64,000 bases of DNA. Source: Thalassotalea euphylliae. Its GTDB lineage: Bacteria; Pseudomonadota; Gammaproteobacteria; Enterobacterales; Alteromonadaceae. The notes beneath the pieces were generated by a model. It worked only from the letters and a program-made list of their open reading frames with translations, did not search any database and was not told where the DNA came from. The DNA lies in assembly GCF_003390375.1 (NCBI RefSeq), contig NZ_QUOT01000001.1, forward strand, positions 2,356,001 to 2,420,000, written 5' to 3'. Position 1 is the stretch's first letter; the number at the start of each line of letters is the position of its first letter. The position numbers were made by a program, and so were the translations under genes. This document shows positions 7,081 to 16,423 of the stretch, in pieces.

Positions 7081-7872
7081 TTAATAGTGACCCGTATTAT
7101 CGCTTAACCAAGCGTTCAAATGTTCAACAAACTCCTGAAAATTCGAAATAAATGGTGCATGTGACGCCTTATCAAAAACAACCAAGTCACTATTTTTGGC
7201 TAAATTATCAACCAAATTAATCACTTTTTTCGGAACTAAGCTATCCATTTTTCCATAAATGCGCAGGAAAGGCATTTTGATTTGAGCCAAGTCTGCTCTT
7301 GTATCTGCACTTGCCAGAATATGCAGACCTTGCTCCAAAGCTTTTCTATCAGGAAGTGGCTTCGCCATCACCAACTGCTGGATCTGCCGGATGTCCTCTT
7401 TAATATGATTACTGCCCATTGCTTGAATCTTCAAAAAGCCTGACAGGGTTTTACCAATATCTTTTGCAAGTTGCTGATGAAAAGTTGCTAACAATTCAGG
7501 CTTGATACCGGGCCAATCGTGATTTTCAACAAAATAAGGAGAAGTCGCGACATGCACTAAACCCAGGACATCGTTTTGCGGCGCTGTTCGAGCTATTTGG
7601 GTTGCCACTAAACCACCTAGTGACCAGCCCAAATAAACAGCAGGCTCGGCAACGGATTGATAAACAAGTTCGGCAAGATCAGCCAATTCATAATGTGCAG
7701 GTAGGCAATCAACATTATCACCATAGCCCGGCAAATCAATTGATATCACTTTAAAGCGCTCGGCGAGCTTAACTGCGAGAGGCTCAAAAACACCACTATT
7801 TAGCCCCCACCCATGCAACAAAACAATAGGTGTCCCCTGTCCAATACTCGAAAATTTTAAACTTTGTGCCAT
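7081..7872 (-). CDS. bioH: Pimeloyl-ACP methyl ester carboxylesterase BioH
   Basis: 263 residues, alpha/beta hydrolase. BioH removes the methyl group from pimeloyl-ACP methyl ester and so ends the disguised fatty acid synthesis of the pimelate moiety of biotin. The oxyanion motif LLHGWGLNSG is at 18-27, the nucleophile elbow GWSLGG puts Ser at 84, and the Asp (KMDSLVPK) and His (ASHAPF) of the triad follow at the C-terminal side. No signal peptide, so cytosolic. It is divergent from the ComF-family gene; bioH, the ComF-like gntX and nfuA are also neighbours in E. coli. Confidence 0.92.
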   Translation of the reverse strand: MAQSLKFSSIGQGTPIVLLHGWGLNSGVFEPLAVKLAERFKVISIDLPGYGDNVDCLPAHYELADLAELVYQSVAEPAVYLGWSLGGLVATQIARTAPQNDVLGLVHVATSPYFVENHDWPGIKPELLATFHQQLAKDIGKTLSGFLKIQAMGSNHIKEDIRQIQQLVMAKPLPDRKALEQGLHILASADTRADLAQIKMPFLRIYGKMDSLVPKKVINLVDNLAKNSDLVVFDKASHAPFISNFQEFVEHLNAWLSDNTGHY

Positions 7873-8023
7873 GCTTGCTTATAAATAATAAGTTAATGAC
7901 TTAGTTTAACGAAATCAGTAGCGCCAGCCTAGCTTTGATAACAGCATTCCTGTTTAGGCAAGTATCTAGTTGGCTTTAATGTTTCTGAATTCTAGGATTA
8001 ACTAACTGTGGCAAGGATTGCCT

Positions 8024-8785
8024 GTGATAACTGACACTATTGAGAAGCTTGTCGCCAAAGCGACACAATTAGTCCATCTCTTTAATTATTGTGAATTGTG
8101 TGAGCAACCAATTTACCAACAAGTGGCTTTATGCGACCACTGTGTTTCATTAATCCCACGTTTTCAGTTAGACAGCCTTAGCGGAGACTTGCTAAATCGA
8201 CCTGAAATTTACGGACTTTACAGCAAATGTGTATTTGACCACCTAATCGCGATTTCCCCCTATCAATACCCCATGAGCGACTGGTTAAAACAGTTCAAAT
8301 ACTTAGGCCGTTGGCAGTATCAACGGCTTTGCTGCCGAGTGCTGAACTTTCATTTAAATGAGCTGCTTAAGCTAAGCGACTTTTGCCCGCCAGATATTGT
8401 GATGCCTGTCCCCATTCACATTAACCGCTGGCAGCATCGAGGTTTCAATCAAACCTTACCGTTAGCACGAACTGTTGCCAAGGTATTCAAAGTTCACTGC
8501 AACGCAGATTGCTTGGTACGGCAAAACCAAACAGGTTCGCAAGCGCAAGCATCTGGTCAACTGCGGCGTAAGCAGCTGAAAAACAACTTTGCGTTACTCC
8601 CCAACGAAACAAGCTATGAAACAAGCAACGAAGTAACGGGCAAGCGTGTAAAGCTCGAGGGCATGCACGTTGCACTGGTTGATGATGTTGTCACCACAGG
8701 GGCAACGGTGAGTGAAATTAGCCGCCTATTGAAAGCGGCTAATGTCGCTAAGGTGAGTGTCTACTGTTTAGCGCTTAGCTTATAG
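8024..8785 (+). CDS. ComF family protein (GntX-like phosphoribosyltransferase fold)
   Basis: About 253 residues. The N-terminus has a four-cysteine zinc-binding pattern (CELC ... CDHC), and the C-terminal half carries the phosphoribosyltransferase PRPP-loop motif VALVDDVVTTGAT. ComF proteins act in DNA uptake in competent bacteria; E. coli GntX was linked to gluconate use, but the biochemical role is not settled. A TTG at 8018 would touch the AAGGA ribosome site (8013-8017), while the in-frame GTG at 8024 is six bases from it, so I place the start at 8024. The bioH/ComF/nfuA neighbourhood supports orthology to gntX. Confidence 0.87.
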   Translation: MITDTIEKLVAKATQLVHLFNYCELCEQPIYQQVALCDHCVSLIPRFQLDSLSGDLLNRPEIYGLYSKCVFDHLIAISPYQYPMSDWLKQFKYLGRWQYQRLCCRVLNFHLNELLKLSDFCPPDIVMPVPIHINRWQHRGFNQTLPLARTVAKVFKVHCNADCLVRQNQTGSQAQASGQLRRKQLKNNFALLPNETSYETSNEVTGKRVKLEGMHVALVDDVVTTGATVSEISRLLKAANVAKVSVYCLALSL

Positions 8786-8796
8786 ACTCAGTACGA

Positions 8797-11370
8797 CTAT
8801 TTAGACTTAGCCGCGACATCAAATGCCGTTGCGAAAAACAACGTATTCGCCAAAATTTTTGCCGTACCTTGCCAATAGCCTCTGAATGTATAGTTCTCGG
8901 TGGTCGCAACCACTCTGCCACGACCGACATTATGAGCAACCAGCGAAGCATTATGTGCTAATCGATTCACCAAATTCTCGTCAGCATAACCACTGAGTAA
9001 AGGTGACTGGCCAAATTTAGCCACAGTTGAGAACGGCACTTTAGGCTTATTCATTATTAAACTGCTGTTCTTGAACACAGGTAAATTATTGCTCTTAAAG
9101 CCAAACGCTAACGGGTGGCTGGTATCAATTTCTGCGTTAAAAATTGTACCTGCAATGCGTTTGCGAGCCGTTAACCCTTGCTTGTCTTGATAACTTAAAT
9201 TATCAGTATCGAATAGTTGATCAAGTTGTTCTTTGGTGGCAAAGCTTGCCTGCAATAGCTCTTTGTCTGCTAACCACTTGGCAGCACGTTTCTGGGCAAA
9301 AACAACGCCCCCTCGATGTAGCCAGTTTGACAGCCTCTTGGTCACGCTTTTTGATAAATCATCATAGTGGCCATCAACCATAACAATATGACTGTAATCA
9401 TCAAAGTTAAGCTTGCTCAAACGCTGTTTATCAACAATAGAAACAGGAATCTCAAGTTCTTGATCTAAATAGTAGCGAATTTCACCTGCCTCATACTGAG
9501 ACACACCGTAACCACCAATCAATAATACTTTTGCAGGCTCAATCAGTTTGAATGATTGGCTACCTAAGTCGATACCATTAATTGTTAATCCTGTATTTAT
9601 TGGAAATACAGGTAATGCTAATGCATCGCTCTCTGCCTTTAAGATATTAAACCAGTCACCTTGCTGTTGAATACCCGCAGCAATCAGCAAAGTACCTGAT
9701 GCAAATGTTTGCTCTGTTTCAGCATCAAGGTTACTAAAAGACTTGGTAGCGACTTTTACTTGCAGTCCTTTGGCAAGTAGCTTGTTTAATAGCTTAGGTG
9801 CTAGATAGTCTTGCCATTCTATCGCGTATGCATACGCAGCACCTTCAAGTTCACTTGTCTGTTTCGCTTTTTGCTGCCATGCCTTATTCAGCAGCTTTAA
9901 GCCCCAAGTGCGGGCTACTTGGCTAACATCAATATTCATGGCTAACGGTAACGTCCAACCAGAAACATCATAGAAAGTGTTATCAGCAAATTCCGTTTGC
10001 TTAGTGAATAAGGCTTGAATTAATCGGTATTGGCGCTGAGCCAAAGGAACGAAATAGCTATGCTCGGCACTAAATACGCGATTATTCAAACGAAAATCTT
10101 CACTTAGCGGGAATACTTCAATTTGATGCTGTGCTAGCTTTGACAAGAACAAATTTAAACGCGTGTTATCGTCACTCTCGGTAAACAAATAGCCCGCATA
10201 TTTTTCTTTTTTCGCGGCTTTAAGGCCCGACTCGTAGAAAGTTTCTCGATACTCAGCCAATGCACCTCGTTGCTGCCATGCGCCGCGCAAGGTAGAAAAG
10301 GAAGTTAACAATTGGTTTTTAATACCATACTCAAAGGTCAACAAGCCGTTTACTGTATCTTGCTGCATACCGCGACTTGACGCTTGCTCAAACAAAATAC
10401 CCACCGCACCATTAACATCAGGGTAGGTACTGCCTTTGCCGTAGTAAAAATCATCAAAGCTTTCTTGGGTGTAATACAAGCGCTGCTCTTCATCGAGCGC
10501 CTTTGCATGAAACTCCGCTAACTTTTGTGTCAACTCAACATTCTTAGCTGGCGTTAATGGGTTGGTTCGCGTTGGAATACCTGGCTGGAAGAAATAGCTA
10601 CTATTCGCGCCCATTTCATGAAAGTCACCTAAGACATTAGGCTGATATTGGTGATACATCTTCAAGCGATTAACACTTTCCACTTGGCTAAGTAGCAACC
10701 AGTCACGGTTTAAATCAAACCAATAATGATTGGTGCGTCCCGTTGGCCAACTTTGATTGTGTTCAATATGGTTAGGATCACTATTTGCCGAGTGGCTACG
10801 GAATGTTGTTACCCAGTTAGCAAATCTGTCCATACCATCGGGGTTCACACTCGGCTCAATAACGATCACCATATCATCAAGCCATTGCTTTACTTCGTCG
10901 CTTTGTGATGCAGCCAAGTGGTAAGCAACCAACATCGAAGCATGGGCACCACTGATTTCGTCGCCATGAACACTGTAACCTAACCAAACCACTAGCGGAT
11001 CGTCATCACTGACTTTATTGTTTTGTCGATTAGTTAGAGTGCTATCTAACTTGGCTAGATTTTCTGGCGAAGAAATTGTCAGTAATACCTGTTTACGTTG
11101 CTGATAGGTACGGCCAAATTCGGTGAGCTTGATACGCTCTGATTGCCCAGCAAGTTGTGACATATAATCTAGCAGTTGATCGTGCCTTAAATGGCGCTCG
11201 CCAACGCCAAACCCCAATACTTGCGATGGTTTACTGATTTGTGCAGCGTAATTATCCGTGCTTGACAAGTAATAACTCAGCTCAGCAGCGTTCGCTGTCA
11301 GCGTAAAAAGGCTAAGTAAAAAGCCCGTACTAACAGTCAAACACCTGTTTAAAATTTGTTGAAAAAACAT
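8797..11370 (-). CDS. Secreted M14 family zinc carboxypeptidase-like protein
   Basis: 857 residues with a signal peptide (about 1-28, ending TANA). The M14 zinc ligands are visible: HGDE at 135-138 (first His and Glu), then H251 in GDFHEMG, and a candidate catalytic Glu in LFEQASSRG near 328. NPDGMDRFAN at about 176-185 also fits the family. The C-terminal 450 residues form a further domain with a class-I amidotransferase-like feel (LLIGGYGVSQYEAGEIRYYL, GGVVFAQKRAAKWL), as seen in many large marine M14 peptidases. It probably degrades extracellular peptides or peptidoglycan peptides. It lies between the ComF gene and nfuA, where E. coli has nothing. Confidence 0.88.
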   Translation of the reverse strand: MFFQQILNRCLTVSTGFLLSLFTLTANAAELSYYLSSTDNYAAQISKPSQVLGFGVGERHLRHDQLLDYMSQLAGQSERIKLTEFGRTYQQRKQVLLTISSPENLAKLDSTLTNRQNNKVSDDDPLVVWLGYSVHGDEISGAHASMLVAYHLAASQSDEVKQWLDDMVIVIEPSVNPDGMDRFANWVTTFRSHSANSDPNHIEHNQSWPTGRTNHYWFDLNRDWLLLSQVESVNRLKMYHQYQPNVLGDFHEMGANSSYFFQPGIPTRTNPLTPAKNVELTQKLAEFHAKALDEEQRLYYTQESFDDFYYGKGSTYPDVNGAVGILFEQASSRGMQQDTVNGLLTFEYGIKNQLLTSFSTLRGAWQQRGALAEYRETFYESGLKAAKKEKYAGYLFTESDDNTRLNLFLSKLAQHQIEVFPLSEDFRLNNRVFSAEHSYFVPLAQRQYRLIQALFTKQTEFADNTFYDVSGWTLPLAMNIDVSQVARTWGLKLLNKAWQQKAKQTSELEGAAYAYAIEWQDYLAPKLLNKLLAKGLQVKVATKSFSNLDAETEQTFASGTLLIAAGIQQQGDWFNILKAESDALALPVFPINTGLTINGIDLGSQSFKLIEPAKVLLIGGYGVSQYEAGEIRYYLDQELEIPVSIVDKQRLSKLNFDDYSHIVMVDGHYDDLSKSVTKRLSNWLHRGGVVFAQKRAAKWLADKELLQASFATKEQLDQLFDTDNLSYQDKQGLTARKRIAGTIFNAEIDTSHPLAFGFKSNNLPVFKNSSLIMNKPKVPFSTVAKFGQSPLLSGYADENLVNRLAHNASLVAHNVGRGRVVATTENYTFRGYWQGTAKILANTLFFATAFDVAAKSK

Positions 11371-11499
11371 TTATCTATCCCCACATTTATGTGCCTAACG
11401 CTATCAAAATCTGGCAAAGGGCACTAGTCGATTTGTCGCATTGTGATGATTAATTTTGTCGACCCCTAGCCTATTGGTAGCTTGCAGAGTAAAATACCC

Positions 11500-11524
11500 A
11501 TACCTGACTAATTTACTCAGGTAT
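11500..11524. promoter_or_regulatory. IscR type 1 binding site upstream of nfuA
   Basis: A 25-base palindrome with arms ATACCTGA and TCAGGTAT around CTAATTTAC. Against the type 1 IscR consensus (ATASYYGACT-RWWWY-AGTCRRSTAT) it differs at one base, a C for G in the right half. A TAAAAT at 11490-11495 may be the -10, so bound IscR would overlap the transcription start. nfuA (yhgI) belongs to the IscR regulon in E. coli, which supports the call. Confidence 0.8.
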
Positions 11525-11553
11525 GACATTTTTAGATTTTAAGTGAGTAACTC

Positions 11554-12132
11554 ATGATCAGCATTTCAGAATCAGCCCAAGCACACTTCGCTAAACTATT
11601 ATCGCAACAAGCGGAAGGTACCAACATTCGTGTTTTCGTGGTTAACCCAGGCACAGCAAAAGCTGAATGTGGTGTTTCTTACTGCCCAACCGATGCTGTT
11701 GAAACAGACGATTTAGAACTCAAGTTCAATGGTTTCTCAGCTTATGTTGACGCTGAAAGCCAACCATTTCTAGAAGAAGCTGAAATTGATTTTGTAACGG
11801 ATCAAATGGGCTCACAACTAACGTTAAAAGCGCCAAACGCTAAATTGAGAAAAGTTGCTGACGACGCACCACTATTTGACCGTGTTGACTACTTTATTAA
11901 AGCAGAAGTCAATCCTCAGTTAGCAGGCCATGGTGGTGAATGTAACCTGATGGAAATCACTGAAGATGGCTATGCTGTACTTCAATTTGGTGGCGGTTGT
12001 AATGGTTGTAGTCAAATTGACGTCACCGTAAAAGACGGTATTGAAAGTCAGCTGCTTGAAATCATGGGTGGTGAAATTAAAGGTGTTCGTGACGCCACTG
12101 AGCACCAACGCGGTGAGCATTCTTACTACTAA
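11554..12132 (+). CDS. nfuA: Fe-S biogenesis protein NfuA
   Basis: 192 residues, the normal NfuA length. An N-terminal A-type-carrier-like domain (about 1-100) that lacks the usual cysteines is fused to a C-terminal Nfu domain with the cluster-binding CNGC motif (C149 and C152). NfuA dimers hold a 4Fe-4S cluster and pass it to client enzymes, including lipoyl synthase, under oxidative or iron stress. Cytosolic. An IscR type 1 site lies 30 bases upstream and a strong terminator follows, so it is probably a single-gene transcript. Confidence 0.97.
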   Translation: MISISESAQAHFAKLLSQQAEGTNIRVFVVNPGTAKAECGVSYCPTDAVETDDLELKFNGFSAYVDAESQPFLEEAEIDFVTDQMGSQLTLKAPNAKLRKVADDAPLFDRVDYFIKAEVNPQLAGHGGECNLMEITEDGYAVLQFGGGCNGCSQIDVTVKDGIESQLLEIMGGEIKGVRDATEHQRGEHSYY

Positions 12133-12182
12133 AACAACTCACTCTCGCATAGGTTTAGCGACCTAACATAACTATTTTCCAG

Positions 12183-12208
12183 AAAGTCGGCTTCACGCCG
12201 ACTTTTTT
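12183..12208 (+). terminator. Rho-independent terminator of nfuA
   Basis: A 9-base stem AAAGTCGGC / GCCGACTTT with loop TTCAC, followed by a run of six T (12203-12208). It lies 50 bases after the nfuA stop and just before the convergent MATE gene stop, and could work partly in both directions. Confidence 0.88.
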
Positions 12209-12219
12209 GTTTTGGCTTG

Positions 12220-13629
12220 CTATTGTGGCGTTGCAATCGGTTGCGGTAATAACCGGCTATAAAGATGCCAACCCAATGTTGCACCCCGCGCCAACATAAA
12301 GCCAGAAAATGCCAACCAAAGCGCATGGTTTAATGATATTTGTAAGAATAAAGGCTGGGAAAATAGACTTTGGAACAACCACCACAAGGGGAAAAATACC
12401 GCAAAAGTCGCGACAATCATGCTGTTACGCATAATATCTGCCCGAGTCATCCCAACATAAACCCCATCGTATAAATAGCACCAACAGCCAATCAGCGGTA
12501 ACAGCATAATCCAACCCAAGTATTTTTTAGCTTCTGTCCTAACATCAGTAATACTAGTTATCTGATTTATTAGCCAATCCCCTGCTAAGGCAAAAGCTAA
12601 ACTGTATGCAAGCGCAAACACTATAGTCCACAAAGTGCAACGTTTTAGAATCAATGCCAGCTCATTGTTTGCACCCGCCCCTTTAGCCTTACCAATCATA
12701 GCTTCGGCGGCATTAGCTATGCCGTCTAAACCAAATGAAATCAGCAGCAAAAAGTTCATTAAAATTGCATTGGCAGCAACAACATTGTCGCCTAATCGGG
12801 CGCCTTGAAAGGTCATAAAAACAAAGCAGACTTCTAAACACAAAGTGCGAATAAGAATATCGCGATTAAGCTTAAAATAAGCAGCTAACTGACTCACGTT
12901 CATGACGTCAGCAAGCACTTGTCGACTAAATAGCTGACTGATGCTCGCTTGATAATAGCGATGAAGTATAAAGCCTAACCCTGCAATTAGCCCTGAATAC
13001 TCGGCAACTAAAGTGGCCGCAGCAACACCCTGCACTTGCCAGTTAAACGCTAGGACAAACAGTAGGTCTAGCGATAAGTTGATACTATTGATCAGGATCA
13101 GCAACCACATCACCGCTTTTGCTTGATGTTGCCCCAACAGCCAACCCAGCATAACAATGTTGGCAAGTGCAGCGGGTAGTCCCCAAACCCGAATATCCAT
13201 ATATTGTTTGGCATAAAACTGCACTTGTTCGCTGCCGCCGGCTAGCCACAGGCTTAACTGGAAGTAAGGGTTTTGCAGTACAATACACACTAGACCAATT
13301 GCGGCTGCAACCAGCAAACCACGCAGCAATACTAAGGTTGCATCATCATTATTCTGTCGGCCTAGTGCCTGTGCAGCCAAACCTGTTGTCGACATTCTTA
13401 AAAAGCCACAAAGCCAAGTAATAAAGGTGATGATCATGGCGCCAACTGTGCTGCCACCAAGATAATAGGCATGAGGTAAGTGCCCAATAACGGCAGTATC
13501 GACCATCCCCAACAAGGGCACTGTGATATTTGACAAAATCATTGGCACAGCAAGTGCGATTATTTTTCGGTCTAAGCTTTTCAAAATAAAATTTTCAAAA
13601 ATAGGTATGTCTAAGCGAGCAGTGGCCAA
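12220..13629 (-). CDS. MATE family efflux transporter (DinF-like)
   Basis: 469 residues with about 12 hydrophobic segments in two halves, the MATE layout. The N-terminus (ALAVPMILSNITVPLLGMVDTAVIG) is the typical first helix with its loop, and the sequence is closest in style to the DinF branch. MATE proteins export cationic drugs or other small molecules in exchange for Na+ or H+. The start is uncertain: the longest frame opens with TTG at 13629 without a clear ribosome site. There is no SOS box upstream, unlike E. coli dinF. Convergent with nfuA and divergent from the deacetylase gene. Confidence 0.85.
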   Translation of the reverse strand: MATARLDIPIFENFILKSLDRKIIALAVPMILSNITVPLLGMVDTAVIGHLPHAYYLGGSTVGAMIITFITWLCGFLRMSTTGLAAQALGRQNNDDATLVLLRGLLVAAAIGLVCIVLQNPYFQLSLWLAGGSEQVQFYAKQYMDIRVWGLPAALANIVMLGWLLGQHQAKAVMWLLILINSINLSLDLLFVLAFNWQVQGVAAATLVAEYSGLIAGLGFILHRYYQASISQLFSRQVLADVMNVSQLAAYFKLNRDILIRTLCLEVCFVFMTFQGARLGDNVVAANAILMNFLLLISFGLDGIANAAEAMIGKAKGAGANNELALILKRCTLWTIVFALAYSLAFALAGDWLINQITSITDVRTEAKKYLGWIMLLPLIGCWCYLYDGVYVGMTRADIMRNSMIVATFAVFFPLWWLFQSLFSQPLFLQISLNHALWLAFSGFMLARGATLGWHLYSRLLPQPIATPQ

Positions 13630-13692
13630 AGTTTACTTGGTGTTTAGCCCAAAAACACGCTACTTTAATAGCTATCTGCCGATACTTGGCGC

Positions 13693-14802
13693 GTGATCAT
13701 GATGAACCCAATGAAAAACCTATTCCTCTCGCTTATTTTTCCATTTGCAGCCGCTATTGCAGTAGGCACTGCCGTATCGAGCGCGCAAGCTGCGGTGATC
13801 TTGCAATATCACCACGTTAGTACAGACACGCCAGCTAGCACGAGTATTTCACCTCAGCAGTTTGAAAATCACATGCGCTATCTTAAAGACAGAGGCTTCA
13901 CGGTAGTGCCACTATCAACGATTGTAAATGGCGTTAAAAACCAAGAAGCAGCGTCAAGCAGCCTTGATAAATCGGAAAAGCTAGTCGCGATTACTTTTGA
14001 TGACGCCTATCTTGATATTCTTACCAACGGTAAACCGATACTGGACGCTTTTAACTATCCCTACACGATTTTTGTCAACCCGAGCCTAGTTGAAGCCAAG
14101 CAACCTGATTATTTAAATTGGCAACAGTTAAAAATGATAGCCGAACAAGGCGCCATTATTGCCAATCACGGCTGGCAACATCAGTCATTAACAAGAGTAC
14201 CTGATGGCATTGCCCCTGATATGTGGCTTGCGCAATACGAGCAAGACCTGCGTAGAGCCGAGCAATTGATTAACGACAAGGTTGGGCAAAGCTATCGCTA
14301 TTTCGCTTACCCTTACGGTGAATACACTCCTGAAATTCAATTGTGGTTAAAAGAGAACAAGTTTGTTGGCTTTAGTCAGCAATCTGGTGCTGTTGGCCCA
14401 AATACCGACTTAACCGCTATCCCGCGTTTCCCAGCATCTCAGCCCTACGATAAACTCACCGGCCTAAGGGATAAGCTCAATGCTTTGCCGTTCTCTATCT
14501 CATTAAGTGAACAAGACAATCAAACCATTTATCGTCACCAAACATTAAGCTCTGTGACTTTTCATGTTGACGTGGAAGATTTTAAGCCAAGCCAGCTCAA
14601 CTGTTATGTGTCTGGCCTTGGTAAACAAAAGGTGAATTGGTTAACAGACAGCAGCTTTCAAATCACATTTAGCGATAACTTACCCGTTGGTCGCGTTCGC
14701 TGTAACTGCACAGCCCCTAGCTTGAGCCAGTCAGGTCGCTATTATTGGTATTCTAAGCCGTGGTTTATTCTTAATACCGACGGCTCATGGTACCCATTAT
14801 AG
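13693..14802 (+). CDS. Secreted polysaccharide deacetylase family protein
   Basis: 369 residues at most. The frame opens with GTG at 13693, with ATG codons at 13699, 13702 and 13711; the signal peptide (MKNLFLSLIFPFAAA ... AQA) fits any of them, and the ribosome site does not decide. The NodB-fold domain has TFDD at 101-104 (catalytic/metal Asp pair) and the metal histidines H159 and H163 in NHGWQH, then FAYPYGEY. It should remove N- or O-acetyl groups from a polysaccharide in the periplasm or outside. The last 100 residues (from about 268) are an extra beta-rich region not in the core family. Not linked to the exopolysaccharide locus 24 kb away. Confidence 0.85.
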   Translation: MIMMNPMKNLFLSLIFPFAAAIAVGTAVSSAQAAVILQYHHVSTDTPASTSISPQQFENHMRYLKDRGFTVVPLSTIVNGVKNQEAASSSLDKSEKLVAITFDDAYLDILTNGKPILDAFNYPYTIFVNPSLVEAKQPDYLNWQQLKMIAEQGAIIANHGWQHQSLTRVPDGIAPDMWLAQYEQDLRRAEQLINDKVGQSYRYFAYPYGEYTPEIQLWLKENKFVGFSQQSGAVGPNTDLTAIPRFPASQPYDKLTGLRDKLNALPFSISLSEQDNQTIYRHQTLSSVTFHVDVEDFKPSQLNCYVSGLGKQKVNWLTDSSFQITFSDNLPVGRVRCNCTAPSLSQSGRYYWYSKPWFILNTDGSWYPL

Positions 14803-14830
14803 TCGCTCTGTTCTTTGCCAAGCGGTTTAT

Positions 14831-15463
14831 TTAAGAAGCTGCCAAAGCGACAATGCGTTGAAAATCGTCGACTAAATCATCTTCATTAACGGTTGGTATT
14901 TGCCCCAAGGCTTCTTGGGGTTTAAATATCGCAGCTATCTCACCTTGCGGGTTGATCAAGACAATTGATGCACTGTGGTCGACTAAATAATTTTTCTGTG
15001 AAGTATCATCAGCAATGGCATACATTAGCCCTAAATTGCGCGCAAATGGGAATAACGCGCCATGATCGCCGCGCAGCGCACGAAACTCGTTATTGAAATA
15101 GCCAATATATTGAGAAAGCTTATCAACTGTATCGCGATTAGGGTCTACCGAGACAAGCAATACTTGGGTGTTGGGCGTTACGGCTTTTAGCTCATCATAA
15201 ACAAAATTCAGCTTTTGCAGTGTCGTTGGGCAAACATCGGGGCAAGATGTGTAACCAAAGAACACCCAAGACCACTGACCTGACAATTCCTGTTTGGTAA
15301 ACGCATCACCAGTGTGGCTAGTTAGCGAAAAGGGCTCTACCGTTCTTGGCTGCTGATAATACAGCGCAGTTTTAGGTAGTTCAGGTTGATTTATCGCTTG
15401 GTAGATAAATACGCCACAAACCAGAGAAACAAGGGCAACAATAATATAAAGCAGCTTATTCAT
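14831..15463 (-). CDS. SCO family protein (Sco1/SenC/PrrC), copper chaperone for cytochrome oxidase
   Basis: 210 residues, anchored by an N-terminal membrane helix (about 4-22). The thioredoxin-fold domain carries the copper-binding C74-PDV-C78 motif and H163 (VDHSAS), the three SCO copper ligands. It delivers copper to the CuA site of subunit II, or reduces its cysteines, in the periplasm. It is the last gene of the leftward oxidase locus, 21 bases after cyoE. Confidence 0.93.
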   Translation of the reverse strand: MNKLLYIIVALVSLVCGVFIYQAINQPELPKTALYYQQPRTVEPFSLTSHTGDAFTKQELSGQWSWVFFGYTSCPDVCPTTLQKLNFVYDELKAVTPNTQVLLVSVDPNRDTVDKLSQYIGYFNNEFRALRGDHGALFPFARNLGLMYAIADDTSQKNYLVDHSASIVLINPQGEIAAIFKPQEALGQIPTVNEDDLVDDFQRIVALAAS

Positions 15464-15484
15464 AATAATATCTTCAACCAGTAG

Positions 15485-16414
15485 CTAGCTAAACGAAACA
15501 GGCAATAAATAATGATCTAGTAGCAATATAATAAACAATAACATCAGGTGAATGATAGAAAACTTGAATGTTGCCATCGCAGTATTTTCTTTGGGGTTAA
15601 ATTTTAATTGCCAAGCGTAAGCAAAGAAGATTAAATTAAGTACCACACTGCCGACTAAATACAGCCAATTACTCATACCAACTAAATAGGGTAGTAAGCC
15701 CACAACAAACAATAAGATGGTATAAAGTAAGATCTGCGTTTTGGTAAATTCTATGCCATGCGTAACGGGCAACATTGGAATGTTGACCTTGGCATAGTCA
15801 TCGCGGCGATGAATGGCGAGTGCCCAAAAATGGGGTGGCGTCCATGTAAAAATAATCAACACAAGCAGCAAGGCATGACCGTGAATTTCATTGGTCATTG
15901 CTGTCCATCCCAATAACGGAGGTATTGCGCCAGCCAAGCCACCTATGGTGATATTTTGAGGTGTCGCACGTTTTAAATACAAGGTATAAATAAAGCCATA
16001 ACCGACTAATCCCGATAGGGTTAACCAAGCGGTTAGTGGGTTAACCAAGCCATAAAGCATAACAAAACCTGCGAGTGCCAGCATGGCAGCAAAGCCAATA
16101 GCATTGCGTTGACTCAATCGGCCATTGACCAGCGGGCGGTTATGCGTCCTTGCCATTTCTTTATCAATGCGTTGATCGACAATATGATTAATCGCAGCTG
16201 CCGCTGACGATAAAAAACCAATCCCTAACATTGCAGGGATCAACAATTGCCAAGGTACGACACCCGGCACCGACAAGCACATACCAACCAATGCGGTTAG
16301 CACCAACAAAGCAACTACTCTGGGCTTAGTGATTTCGTAATAGTCACGCCAAGAGGTACGCTGTGTTACATCAACAACACTGGCTGGAGAATTGATTAAA
16401 GCAGCTTTTGCCAT
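15485..16414 (-). CDS. cyoE: Protoheme IX farnesyltransferase (heme O synthase)
   Basis: 309 residues with about nine membrane segments. The UbiA-family prenyl diphosphate motif is present in NHIVDQRIDKEMARTHNRPL (about residue 77-96). The enzyme adds a farnesyl group to heme b to make heme O, the precursor of heme A for this aa3-type oxidase. It sits directly downstream of ctaA, the next enzyme of the pathway. Also called ctaB. Confidence 0.95.
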   Translation of the reverse strand: MAKAALINSPASVVDVTQRTSWRDYYEITKPRVVALLVLTALVGMCLSVPGVVPWQLLIPAMLGIGFLSSAAAAINHIVDQRIDKEMARTHNRPLVNGRLSQRNAIGFAAMLALAGFVMLYGLVNPLTAWLTLSGLVGYGFIYTLYLKRATPQNITIGGLAGAIPPLLGWTAMTNEIHGHALLLVLIIFTWTPPHFWALAIHRRDDYAKVNIPMLPVTHGIEFTKTQILLYTILLFVVGLLPYLVGMSNWLYLVGSVVLNLIFFAYAWQLKFNPKENTAMATFKFSIIHLMLLFIILLLDHYLLPVSFS

Positions 16415-16423
16415 GTTCGCCTC

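Noticed and set aside
8018..8023. TTG start for the ComF-family gene
   Set aside because: It is directly on the AAGGA ribosome site; GTG at 8024 has proper spacing.
12220..13692. SOS control of the DinF-like MATE gene
   Set aside because: No CTG-N10-CAG sequence was found upstream of it.
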